From NCBI GenBank assembly GCA_035478795.1, contig DATIJJ010000080.1, forward strand, positions 1 through 20,654: 20,654 nt of DNA, in the 5' to 3' direction. Under the pieces are notes generated by a model. The model had not been told where the DNA came from. It did not search any database and was given only the letters and a program-made list of their open reading frames with translations. Shown one piece after another: positions 1-7,138 of the stretch (its first letter is position 1; every line of letters begins with the position of its first letter). Source of the stretch: DATIJJ01 sp035478795 (GTDB taxonomy: Bacteria; Pseudomonadota; Gammaproteobacteria; DSM-16500). Made by a program: the position numbers and the translations under genes.

Positions 1-127
1 AGAACGCCCCGTTTTGTGGGGAAAGGATCGGATACAAGTCGATTTACGCAAGAACGCCCCGTTTTGTGGGGGAAGGATCGGATACAAGTCGATTTACGCA
101 AGAACGCCCCGTTTTATGGGGGAAGGA
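1..127. repeat. 50-bp tandem repeat, about 2.5 copies
   Basis: Positions 1-50 and 51-100 are the same 50-bp unit with one difference (position 22 of the alignment region, GGGGAAAG versus GGGGGAAG), and a third copy starts at 101 and matches until about 127 before turning into a purine-rich stretch. Each unit starts AGAACGCCCCGTTTTGTGGG and contains a CCCC/GGGG pair around GTTTTGT that could form a small hairpin. The array begins at the window edge so its true length is unknown. It lies just downstream of ftsI on the minus strand. No open reading frame is visible in it. Confidence 0.93.
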
Positions 128-183
128 AAGGAAGGGGGGAACGCCAACCAGATAACTTATTGATTAATGAAACAAAATGAGGA

Positions 184-1857
184 CTAAAGAGGAGAATCCG
201 GCGGAATATTCAAAATACGCAACGTCCCTTCCATGATCTTTTCAAACGCAGGGCCCGACACATCGCCGCCTAGAAATTGCTTGCCCTGGGGGTCATGAAT
301 CACCACAGCCACCACAACGCGCGGATGACTGGCCGGTGCAATACCGACGAAGGAAGAGGTATAACGGTGTTTTTGATAACTTTTATTGATGGAAATCCAC
401 GCGGTACCTGTTTTGCCGGAAACGGTATAACCCGGCACACGAGCCGAAAAACCCGTCCCGCCTTTTTCGAGGACGGATTGCAGCATCTGCATGATTTCAC
501 GCGCAATTTTCTCATCCACCACCCGCACACCGACTGGCGGTTTTTCAACACGTAACAAGGACAGCGGAATTTTAATCCCGTCATTGGCAAGCGTTGCATA
601 CGCATGCGCAAGCTGCAAGGTGGTGACGGAAATACCATAACCAAAGGATAGAGTCGCGAGCGCCAGTGGCTTCCACACCGGACGATTCACCAGTTTGCCC
701 GCCTGCTCACCCGGGAAATTCACTTCCGTCACTTCACCAAACCCCATCCCATGCAATAAATTCCACAAATGCGCCGGGGGCAAGGTCAAAATCACTTTCG
801 TCATGCCGACATTACTGGAAAACTGCAGAATCTGCGTCAGACTGATCAGGCCCTTCATGTGCTCATCATGAATCGTATGATTGCCGACGTGAATAAAGCC
901 AGGTGCTGTGTCTACCATCGTGTCCGGCGTGTATTTTCCACTTTGAAGGGCGGTCACCATGCTGAATGATTTCATTGTCGAACCCGGTTCAAAACTGTCT
1001 GTCACGGCGCGATTACGAAATGCGTCTTTTTTCTGCCCGCGCATGTTATTCGGATTGAAAGACGGTTGATTCACCATCGCGAGTATTTCGCCTGTTTTAA
1101 CGTCAAGGACCACCGCCGAACCGGAGGGCGCCTGATTTTTTTGCACGGCTTCGAGTAACTCGCGATACGCCAGATATTGAATCTGACGATGGATACTTAA
1201 GACCAGATCATGTCCCGGTTTTTGTTCCCTGATTTGTTTAACCGACTCAATCACGCGCCCGGTGCGATCCCGGATCACCATTTCCTTTCCGGTGACACCA
1301 CTTAACCAGTCATTGTAAACGAGCTCAAGCCCTTCCTGACCCCGATCATCGATATTCGTAAAACCAATCACATGCCCGGCCACTTCACCTTCCGGATAAA
1401 ACCGCTTGTAATCCTGCTGTAAATACACACCCGGGATGTTTAATGATTTAATTCTGTTTGCAATGGAGGGCGACACCTGTCGTTTCAGATACAAAAATTC
1501 CCGTTTTTTATTTTTATCCAGCCGGGTTTTCAATTCATTCACGTTGAGGTTTAAAATTGAAGCCAGTGTCTTCAGGGGAACAGGATGGCTGACAAATTCT
1601 TCGGGATTCATCCAGACTGAAAAAACCGACGCGCTGATGGCAAGCGGATAACCGTTACGATCTGTGATCATGCCGCGAAAGGCGGATTCATTTTGCACAC
1701 GCAGTGCGCGGGCATCGCCCTGTCCTTGCAGAAATGCGCGTTCTGTCACGGCCAGTTCGATGATTCGCACCACAAGGCCTGTGACAATGACCAGCATAAA
1801 AAGACCGGCCAGATAAAAACGCCACGAAATAAATGTAATGGTTGATTCCTGTCTCAC
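184..1857 (-). CDS. ftsI: Peptidoglycan D,D-transpeptidase FtsI (PBP3)
   Basis: Septum-specific class B penicillin-binding protein that cross-links peptidoglycan at the division site, working with FtsW, FtsL, FtsB and FtsQ in the inner membrane. The 557-residue protein has a short cytoplasmic start, one membrane segment at about residues 12-33, a pedestal domain (RGMITDRNG near 61-69) and a transpeptidase domain with all three active-site motifs: S293-T-M-K296, S347-S-N349 and K482-T-G484. It is slightly shorter than E. coli FtsI (588) and lacks the C-terminal tail. The start is a GTG at 1857-1855 whose bases overlap the TGA of ftsL (GTGA), so translational coupling is likely; no strong ribosome-binding site is seen. 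Last of the four dcw genes visible here; normally murE follows at once, but here a repeat array follows. Confidence 0.97.
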   Translation of the reverse strand: MRQESTITFISWRFYLAGLFMLVIVTGLVVRIIELAVTERAFLQGQGDARALRVQNESAFRGMITDRNGYPLAISASVFSVWMNPEEFVSHPVPLKTLASILNLNVNELKTRLDKNKKREFLYLKRQVSPSIANRIKSLNIPGVYLQQDYKRFYPEGEVAGHVIGFTNIDDRGQEGLELVYNDWLSGVTGKEMVIRDRTGRVIESVKQIREQKPGHDLVLSIHRQIQYLAYRELLEAVQKNQAPSGSAVVLDVKTGEILAMVNQPSFNPNNMRGQKKDAFRNRAVTDSFEPGSTMKSFSMVTALQSGKYTPDTMVDTAPGFIHVGNHTIHDEHMKGLISLTQILQFSSNVGMTKVILTLPPAHLWNLLHGMGFGEVTEVNFPGEQAGKLVNRPVWKPLALATLSFGYGISVTTLQLAHAYATLANDGIKIPLSLLRVEKPPVGVRVVDEKIAREIMQMLQSVLEKGGTGFSARVPGYTVSGKTGTAWISINKSYQKHRYTSSFVGIAPASHPRVVVAVVIHDPQGKQFLGGDVSGPAFEKIMEGTLRILNIPPDSPL

Positions 1858-2189
1858 TCGTTAACGACCACCACCGATTTATTGTCCGGAATCACCATAT
1901 CAAGCTTGCCCTCGGCAAGATTCTGGATGCGTGCCTGCATGATCCACGTACTTTTTTCCAGTAATAATTGTTCCCATTGTACGTGCAGATGCTCGCGCTC
2001 GGCAAATGTCTGTTGAAGACTGGCAGTCAAATTGCGCGTGGTATTTGTCATATAAATGACTGAAAGTCCTGTCAGTAATACCGACATCACCATCGTCAGC
2101 AAAGTGAGTTGCGCCTTCTCCACCACCCGTGACAAGACGAGTGGACGCGGTAAAACAGTTTGATTGGGCAAACGGGCTGCTGTGTTCAT
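1854..2189 (-). CDS. ftsL: Cell division protein FtsL
   Basis: Small bitopic inner-membrane division protein that forms the FtsQLB complex activating FtsWI. The 111-residue product has a basic cytoplasmic N-terminus, one hydrophobic segment at about residues 28-47, then a periplasmic part (about 50-100) with heptad-like hydrophobic spacing as expected for the FtsL-FtsB coiled coil. Sequence conservation of FtsL is poor, so the call rests largely on size, topology and position between rsmH and ftsI. Its ATG overlaps the rsmH stop by four bases (ATGA) and its TGA overlaps the ftsI GTG start, so these three genes are almost certainly one transcript with coupled translation. Confidence 0.93.
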   Translation of the reverse strand: MNTAARLPNQTVLPRPLVLSRVVEKAQLTLLTMVMSVLLTGLSVIYMTNTTRNLTASLQQTFAEREHLHVQWEQLLLEKSTWIMQARIQNLAEGKLDMVIPDNKSVVVVNE

Positions 2190-3124
2190 GACAGTTTCTC
2201 CCCTATCCGTAAAATTGCACTTCTTGCACGTGAATTAAGAGCAATTTCTTTATCACCGGGCTTAATGGCACGACCGAAACGTTTAAAATGCATCTGTCTG
2301 TCGGTATGCCTGATCGGCAAACCGGCAGGAAGCTCATCACCACATTCCTGATGGCGCATAAATTGTTTGACCAGTCGATCTTCCAGAGAATGAAAACTAA
2401 TCACTAACAAACGTCCTCCCACATCCAATACCTGCAGGGCCTGTAGAAGACCTGATGCGAGATCCGTCAACTCGTGATTAACAGCGATACGAATCGCCTG
2501 AAAACTGCGAGTGGCCGGATGCTTGCCCTTCTGCCATACCGGTATTGCCTTTTTGACAATATTTGCCAATTGTGTCGTGGTTGTAATCGGCGTTTCAGCC
2601 CTTGCCGAAACAATCGCACGGGCAATACGACGGGAAGCACGTTCCTCGCCATACTGCCACAACACATCAGCCAATTCCCTTTCATCTATCGTTGCAAGCC
2701 AGGTAGCCGCATCTACGCCACTGGAATCATCCATACGCATATCCAGTTTTCCATCTCGCATAAAACTGAAACCGCGGTCCGGATTATCCAGTTGCGGAGA
2801 TGACATACCCAAGTCAAGCAAAACCCCGTTTACCTTGCCGGTCAGATTTTCATCCTGACAAAACGCGGCAAGTCGCGCATACGTGCCATGTCGAATCGTG
2901 AAACGTTTATCATGGCCCAACGTGGCGCGCGCAAAAGCGACTGCTTCCGGATCCTTGTCCATCGCGAGCAGTCGACCGTTCGCTCCAAGACGTTCCAGAA
3001 TCATTCGCGCGTGCCCTCCCCGACCGAATGTCGCATCGACATAAACGCCATCCGGTCTGATTGCGAGATGATCCAGCACTTCCGCAAGCAGAACCGGTTG
3101 ATGCTCATTAAATGTCTCTTTCAT
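2186..3124 (-). CDS. rsmH: 16S rRNA m4C1402 N4-methyltransferase RsmH
   Basis: Methylates N4 of C1402 in the ribosomal P site using S-adenosylmethionine; historically MraW. The 312-residue protein matches family length (E. coli 313). Visible family features are the N-terminal HQPVLLAEVL, the SAM-binding DATFGRGGHAR at about residues 30-40, LLDLGMSSPQLD, GFSFMRDGKLDMRM and the C-terminal ISFHSLEDRLVKQF. I prefer the ATG at 3124 because it aligns with the E. coli start and has GGTGG eight bases upstream; an in-frame ATG at 3139 would add five residues. It starts 28 bases after mraZ ends. RsmI, which makes the partner 2'-O-methylation on the same C1402, is also in this window at 4500-5345. Confidence 0.97.
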   Translation of the reverse strand: MKETFNEHQPVLLAEVLDHLAIRPDGVYVDATFGRGGHARMILERLGANGRLLAMDKDPEAVAFARATLGHDKRFTIRHGTYARLAAFCQDENLTGKVNGVLLDLGMSSPQLDNPDRGFSFMRDGKLDMRMDDSSGVDAATWLATIDERELADVLWQYGEERASRRIARAIVSARAETPITTTTQLANIVKKAIPVWQKGKHPATRSFQAIRIAVNHELTDLASGLLQALQVLDVGGRLLVISFHSLEDRLVKQFMRHQECGDELPAGLPIRHTDRQMHFKRFGRAIKPGDKEIALNSRARSAILRIGEKLS

Positions 3125-3152
3125 TCGACAGGCCACCATACGTTTCCCATCA

Positions 3153-3608
3153 TCATAATGACAACGTTTTTAACTCATCCGGCAAATCGAGACCGGCATT
3201 CGCTTCTTCTGAAAGCCAGGTCTCCCGACGATGTTGCCAGTGTGTTTCATCCCATAATTCACATTTTTTACCCTGCCCGACGAGTACGGCATGTTTCGAC
3301 AGACTGGCATATTCACGCAATAACGGCGGCAGAAGGACGCGCCCATGCGTGTCGACTTCGACTTCGGTGGCATGACCAATCAGTAAACGTTGAATGCGGC
3401 GAGCAGCAGGATTAAAAGCAGGTAATTGGGCTAATTTATTTTCGATGTCTTCCCAGGCCGTCAGGGGATAGAGCAATAAACACTTTTCTTCGGTATCGAT
3501 GGTCAAAACGACGGAGCCGCGGCTGTTTTGTAACTCGCTGCGGTAACGGGCAGGTACGACCATCCTGCCTTTCACATCGATGTTGATTCCATTGACGCCT
3601 CTAAACAC
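3153..3608 (-). CDS. mraZ: Transcriptional regulator MraZ
   Basis: First gene of the dcw cluster; a ring-forming DNA-binding protein that in E. coli represses its own promoter. The 151-residue protein carries the two SpoVT-AbrB-like repeats: FRGVNGINIDVKGRMVVPAR at the N-terminus and EVEVDTHGRVLLPPLLREY at about residues 81-99. The start is a GTG (3608-3606) with a very good ribosome-binding site AGGAG at 3620-3616; the ATG overlapping just upstream is out of frame. It ends in two adjacent TGA codons. Four phased GTGG boxes upstream (3671-3704) are the probable autoregulatory operator. Confidence 0.97.
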   Translation of the reverse strand: MFRGVNGINIDVKGRMVVPARYRSELQNSRGSVVLTIDTEEKCLLLYPLTAWEDIENKLAQLPAFNPAARRIQRLLIGHATEVEVDTHGRVLLPPLLREYASLSKHAVLVGQGKKCELWDETHWQHRRETWLSEEANAGLDLPDELKTLSL

Positions 3609-3664
3609 GTCATTCTCCTTTGCGCCGATCTTGAATTTTTCTTTTTATTCCATCTCTTAAAAAA

Positions 3665-3704
3665 ACTATACCACGCTCTCCCACAATAAACCACTTTTTA
3701 CCAC
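3665..3704 (-). promoter_or_regulatory. MraZ operator (four 10-bp-phased GTGG boxes) with -10 element
   Basis: Reading the minus strand, GTGG occurs at 3704-3701, 3694-3691, 3684-3681 and 3674-3671, exactly one per 10 bp, i.e. one helical turn. MraZ is known to bind direct repeats of the TGGGN type spaced so that the period is 10 bp. The last box is followed directly by TATAGT (3670-3665), a good -10 hexamer, so a bound MraZ ring would cover the core promoter. The -35 region at about 3693-3688 is weak (TGGTTT). The mraZ start codon lies 57 bases past the -10. Confidence 0.8.
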
Positions 3705-3776
3705 AAATATCTGCAGAAATTCAGATAACGGCCAGTCATGAACCACCTTTGAGGGTGCCTGACTGAGGAATTTATT

Positions 3777-3867
3777 GTAACTTTATGATTATACAGGGTT
3801 TTTTGGGATATTCGTCCGCGTGTTTTTGAGGATAAAACAGTAACTATATGATTATACAGGGTTTTTT
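3777..3867 (-). promoter_or_regulatory. Duplicated 28-bp segment with TATAAT boxes upstream of mraZ
   Basis: The 28 bases at 3777-3804 recur at 3840-3867 with a single T/A change, 63 bp apart. On the minus strand each copy reads ACCCTGTATAATCATA, containing a consensus -10 TATAAT at 3794-3789 and 3856-3851, preceded by A-rich sequence. No good -35 hexamer is present at 16-18 bp in either copy. They point towards mraZ, so they may be additional distal promoters for the division cluster; an alternative is a mere duplication of AT-rich spacer. Confidence 0.4.
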
Positions 3868-3950
3868 ATTTTTCAGGGTTTTAGCGATTTTTGGGGTTTT
3901 TCATGCATCTTATTGATTATAATGATATTTTTTGGTATTCTCTTGCTATG

Positions 3951-4044
3951 TCCGAGCCGCGACCGTCAGGGAGCGTCACAGGTTCTGCAAGACATCAATA
4001 GAATTAAAAAGTATCGTGACGCTCCCTGACGGTCGCGGCTCGGA
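3951..4044. repeat. 94-bp dispersed palindromic element, copy 1
   Basis: Perfect 29-bp inverted arms, TCCGAGCCGCGACCGTCAGG... at 3951-3979 and its complement at 4016-4044, enclose a 36-bp AT-rich spacer (3980-4015). The same element begins again at 20572. Between the copies the visible arms are identical while the spacer differs at three positions. No transposase gene is near and no clear target duplication is visible, so it is best called a REP- or MITE-like non-autonomous repeat. It lies about 55 bases past the 3' end of rnpB and could also act as a transcription barrier there. Confidence 0.93.
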
Positions 4045-4091
4045 TAAGGAAATGTTTAAATAAGGCAATGTTTAAATAAGGAAAAATTAAA
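4045..4091. repeat. 16-bp tandem repeat abutting the palindrome
   Basis: Three consecutive units: TAAGGAAATGTTTAAA (4045-4060), TAAGGCAATGTTTAAA (4061-4076) and a decayed TAAGGAAAAATTAAA (4077-4091). The array starts at the first base after the 94-bp palindrome and ends a few bases before the RNase P RNA 3' end. Confidence 0.85.
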
Positions 4092-4098
4092 TTAAAGT

Positions 4099-4462
4099 GA
4101 GAGTCGGCCAATAAGCCGGGTTCTGTCATGGACAGTCATTTATCTGGGATGGTTGTCGCCAACCACCTCAAGCAACCTACCCGAACCCAGGTGCGGGCCG
4201 CACTGGCAGACATCACTGCCTGCTTGGGTTCCTATTTGGTCTTGCTCCGGATGGGGTTTACCGTGCCGCTCCTGTTACCAGTTGCGCGGTGCGCTCTTAC
4301 CGCACCTTTTCACCTTTTCCAAATGAATCATTCGGTAGTCTGTTTTCTGTGGCACTTTCCGTAAGCTCGCGCTTCCCAGGTGTTACCTGGCATCCTGACC
4401 CTGGAGCCCGGACTTTCCTCTGTTTAAAAAAATAAACAGCGACTGTCTCGGCCAACTCTCGC
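4099..4462 (-). ncRNA. rnpB: RNase P RNA (type A)
   Basis: Catalytic RNA that cleaves tRNA 5' leaders. On the minus strand the 5' end GAGAGTTGGCC (4460-4450) pairs with the 3' end GGCCGACTCTC (4111-4101), forming P1. Conserved regions are easily read: GAGGAAAGTCCGGGCTCC at 4420-4403, GGTGCGGTAAGAGCGCACCG near 4310-4290, the CCGGAGCAAGACCAAATAGG region near 4250-4230, GGGTAGGTTGCTTGAG near 4182-4167, and ACAGAACCCGGCTTATTGGC near 4126-4107. Length (about 364) is normal. Odd point: P3 is a simple 20-nt hairpin (4439-4420) rather than the long bulged P3 of E. coli. Ends are set by P1 pairing and are approximate. Confidence 0.96.
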
Positions 4463-4466
4463 CGTA

Positions 4467-4495
4467 AGAATAGCGCATTTTGGCCCCATTGCGTA
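4467..4495 (-). promoter_or_regulatory. Putative rnpB promoter
   Basis: On the minus strand TATTCT (4472-4467) sits six bases before the inferred RNase P RNA 5' end, a correct position for a -10 box. The hexamer 17 bp upstream (TACGCA, 4495-4490) is a poor -35. The promoter overlaps the intergenic gap after rsmI, whose stop is at 4500. Confidence 0.5.
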
Positions 4496-4499
4496 GGTA

Positions 4500-5345
4500 T
4501 TATTTCAGAATCAACGCCCGCTCATAAATCTCGTTTTTCCGTTTTCCCGTGATTTTAGCTGTCAATTCAACGGCCTGTTTTAATGGTAATTCAGCCAGCA
4601 ATGGCACTAAAACCGCATCCATCGACAAGGCATTTTCATCCATCTCCTCCGCTTTCGCACCCTTCACGATTAAAACAATCTCACCGCGCGTCTGATTCGG
4701 ATCCGCCCTGACCCGATCAACCAGGGCTTTGAGCGTGTCAGAAAGAATGGTTTCATAAAGCTTGGTCAGCTCACGTGCGAGCACGGCTTCACGCGCCTCC
4801 CCAAAAACAGCCTGCATAGCTTCCAACGATTCCAGCACACGATGCGGCGCCTCAAAAAAAACCAGCGTGCGCGTTTCGAGACGCAACTTTTCAAGACGCT
4901 CGCGTCTTTGTTTACTTTTCGCCGGTAAAAATCCTTCATAACAAAACGTATCCGTTGGGAGTCCCGATACGCTTAACGCCGCAATCACAGCACTGGCACC
5001 TGGAATCGGTACCACACGAATGCCGAGCATCCGCGCCTCACGTACCAGAAAATAGCCTGGATCATTAATCAGAGGCGTGCCGGCATCGCTGATCAAGGCA
5101 ATCGATTCCCCCTGTTGCAAGCGTTCAAGGAGGTATGCTGTCCGTTCGCGTTCATTGTGTTCATGCAATGAAACCGAGGGTGTCTGAATCATGAAATGCT
5201 GCAGCAACGGTGCGCTATGACGGGTATCTTCCGCCGCAATGCAATCCACTGATTTTAAGGTCGAAACCGCACGCAAGCTCATGTCCTGCAAATTGCCGAT
5301 CGGGGTGGCGACCACATATAACGTACCAAAATGATTTATATTCAT
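4500..5345 (-). CDS. rsmI: 16S rRNA C1402 2'-O-methyltransferase RsmI
   Basis: SAM-dependent methyltransferase that modifies the ribose of C1402, next to the base methylation by RsmH. The 281-residue protein matches the family (E. coli 286). It opens with GTLYVVATPIGNLQDMSLRA and contains AAEDTRHS and LISDAGTPLINDPGYFLV, signatures of the tetrapyrrole-methylase fold of the YraL/RsmI family. The reading frame is open far upstream, but homology starts at the ATG at 5345 and the upstream part would overlap lpoA, so 5345 is chosen. It is divergent from lpoA with about 55 bp between start codons, as at the E. coli yraL-yraM locus. Confidence 0.96.
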   Translation of the reverse strand: MNINHFGTLYVVATPIGNLQDMSLRAVSTLKSVDCIAAEDTRHSAPLLQHFMIQTPSVSLHEHNERERTAYLLERLQQGESIALISDAGTPLINDPGYFLVREARMLGIRVVPIPGASAVIAALSVSGLPTDTFCYEGFLPAKSKQRRERLEKLRLETRTLVFFEAPHRVLESLEAMQAVFGEAREAVLARELTKLYETILSDTLKALVDRVRADPNQTRGEIVLIVKGAKAEEMDENALSMDAVLVPLLAELPLKQAVELTAKITGKRKNEIYERALILK

Positions 5346-5400
5346 AGTGCAAAATGTTATCTTATACGCCTCTTTACAATTGTTCGAGTGCGTGATGGTT

Positions 5401-6789
5401 ATGATTAAAAAAATACGTTCTGTTTTACTGTTTGTCCTGACGCTGGTGGCATTAACCGGCTGCGAAACCAGCGGAAATTTTTTCCATTCATCCTCTTCCT
5501 CATCCGCCATGACAGAACAGAGCGCACCGGTTAATTTGCAAGGTTTTCCGAATGACCCGGCGTTCTGGCAAGGTGGAACAAACACGGTCTGGAACAAACT
5601 GCAACATATTCCATTACCCGAACTGCAATCCACACTGGCCAAAACCACCCAACCGGATATCGCTGCCTGGTTAAAACTGGCCATCATCAGCAAGCAATAT
5701 AGCACTGATACCGGTCAGCTGGTTACGCAATTAATCAGTTGGCGCGCGGCCAATCCGGCGCATGCAGCCAATGGATTATTTCCTGACAATGCCACCCTCA
5801 CTCGCTTGCAGAATGCAAAAGCGCCTCAGCATATTGCACTGTTATTGCCATTACAAGGCCCGCTTGCCGATTCCGGACAGGCGGTTCGCAATGGATTTTT
5901 AAGCGCATACTATGCTTCAGCGAACCAGCATCAACAAACCGTTTCATTTCTGGATACGACCCAAAATAAAAATATCCCGGCACTGTATCAGGAAGCCCTG
6001 TCAAAAGGGGCGGACGGTATCATAGGTCCCCTGACCAAGGAAAATGTCCAGCAATTGTTGGGTCAGGGTAAATTTCCGGCACCCACGCTCGCATTAAATT
6101 ATACGGATGGCTGGGGCTCCCTGCCCGCGAATTTTTATGAATTCGGTCTCTCACCGACGGATGAAGCCAAACAACTTGCCGAAAAATCCTGGCAAACAGG
6201 ACACAAACGCGCGCTGCTCATTGCACCGGAAGATGCGTGGGGACAACGCGTGGTGAAATCCCTGACGGCGAACTGGCAGACGCTTGGCGGCACTGTTTCT
6301 GACACTTTTTATTTTGGAAACGGAACGGATCTGAATAACGGCATCGCCAACCTGCTGCATGCCAGTAAAAACAGCACCACACGTCGGCAGGATTTCGACA
6401 TTATCTTTTTACTCGCGCCGCCTCAAAGCGCACGGCAAATTGTGCCTTTATTAAAATATTATTACGCGGGCAACGTACCGATTTATGCAACCTCCATGGT
6501 GTATTCCGGCACGCCCACTGCCGCCGATTCCGATCTGAATGGCGTCACCTTTGCAGACATGCCATGGACATTACAAAATACCAATGCAAGTCCTATCAAA
6601 AGTGATTCGAAATCCGGTCGATTGTATGCACTGGGACGCGATGCGTATTTACTCGGTAATCAATTTTATCGTTTGAGTACATTGCCGAATTTTCCGGTGT
6701 ATGGCGCAACCGGTGCATTGACACTGACAAGCGAACAAAAAATTTATCGCCGACTGGCGTGGGTACAAATGCATAATGGTCGCCCCTAA
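5401..6789 (+). CDS. lpoA: Penicillin-binding protein activator LpoA (LppC family)
   Basis: Outer-membrane lipoprotein expected to reach through the periplasm and stimulate PBP1A. From the ATG at 5401 there are 462 residues: signal peptide MIKKIRSVLLFVLTLVALTG followed by lipobox Cys21 (LTGC). A second ATG at 5395 would add two residues. After a Ser-rich linker there is a short helical N-domain (about 45-140), then the LppC periplasmic-binding-protein-like domain starting at HIALLLPLQGPLADSG (about 144). E. coli LpoA is about 678 residues, so the N-terminal TPR-like domain here is much reduced. Its last 14 bases overlap yraN. First gene of lpoA-yraN-gmhA/diaA-dolP. Confidence 0.93.
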   Translation: MIKKIRSVLLFVLTLVALTGCETSGNFFHSSSSSSAMTEQSAPVNLQGFPNDPAFWQGGTNTVWNKLQHIPLPELQSTLAKTTQPDIAAWLKLAIISKQYSTDTGQLVTQLISWRAANPAHAANGLFPDNATLTRLQNAKAPQHIALLLPLQGPLADSGQAVRNGFLSAYYASANQHQQTVSFLDTTQNKNIPALYQEALSKGADGIIGPLTKENVQQLLGQGKFPAPTLALNYTDGWGSLPANFYEFGLSPTDEAKQLAEKSWQTGHKRALLIAPEDAWGQRVVKSLTANWQTLGGTVSDTFYFGNGTDLNNGIANLLHASKNSTTRRQDFDIIFLLAPPQSARQIVPLLKYYYAGNVPIYATSMVYSGTPTAADSDLNGVTFADMPWTLQNTNASPIKSDSKSGRLYALGRDAYLLGNQFYRLSTLPNFPVYGATGALTLTSEQKIYRRLAWVQMHNGRP

Positions 6790-7138
6790 AAAAGCGCTGG
6801 GTGATATCGCCGAACAACGGGCTTTGGCATTTTTACAGGCCCGGGGGTTAACTCTCATCACCCGAAATTATCGCGTGATGTGCGGTGAAATTGATCTCAT
6901 TATGCGGGATGAAAAAGAAATTGTTTTTGTTGAAGTTCGTTCGCGCGCACCCAATCATTATGGTGATGCCATCGATAGTATCAACCGAAACAAACAGAAA
7001 AAAATTTTAAGAACAGCGCTCTTTTTTTTACAACAAAAAAAATGGCTGGACAAAATAAACTGCCGCTTTGATGTGATCGGTGTGCATGTTGATCATATCG
7101 AGTGGATAAAAGACGCCTTTACTGCGGATATTTTATGA
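6776..7138 (+). CDS. yraN: UPF0102 family protein YraN (predicted endonuclease fold)
   Basis: A 120-residue member of the UPF0102/YraN family, which has a restriction-endonuclease-like fold; its cellular role is not established. The core motif GEIDLIMRDEKEIVFVEVRS (residues 37-56) shows the acidic and basic residues typical of the nuclease-like centre (Asp40, Glu53, Arg55). Start at 6776 lies inside the end of lpoA in another reading frame, a 14-base overlap; the next gene starts within its stop codon (ATGA). This is the conserved yraN position. Confidence 0.93.
   Translation: MVAPKKALGDIAEQRALAFLQARGLTLITRNYRVMCGEIDLIMRDEKEIVFVEVRSRAPNHYGDAIDSINRNKQKKILRTALFFLQQKKWLDKINCRFDVIGVHVDHIEWIKDAFTADIL

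Larger units (their letters stand above)
3609..4098. other. Gene-free region between mraZ and rnpB
   Basis: This 490-bp AT-rich stretch has no convincing coding sequence on either strand. From left to right it holds the mraZ ribosome-binding site and operator, a possible hairpin (CAGTCA 3733-3738 with TGACTG 3760-3765, plus CACC/GGTG inside), a duplicated 28-bp segment with TATAAT on the minus strand, three occurrences of CAGGGTTTT (3794, 3857, 3874), a 94-bp palindrome, and 16-bp tandem repeats reaching the 3' end of rnpB. Confidence 0.8.

Noticed and set aside
1..127. Possible CRISPR array from 50-bp repeats
   Set aside because: Whole 50-bp units are repeated, including what would be the spacers; it is a plain tandem repeat.
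2474..3415. Long plus-strand open frames opposite rsmH and mraZ
   Set aside because: They are shadows of well-conserved genes on the minus strand with no recognisable protein features.
3951..4044. Complete insertion sequence
   Set aside because: Too short and without any coding capacity for a transposase; only a non-autonomous palindromic repeat can be supported.
4128..4364. 78-residue open frame on the plus strand
   Set aside because: It lies wholly antisense to conserved RNase P RNA segments; no ribosome-binding site.
5346..5705. N-terminal extension of rsmI of about 120 residues in the same open frame
   Set aside because: It overlaps lpoA on the other strand, has no RsmI homology, and the family start GTLYVVATPIGN follows directly after the ATG at 5345.
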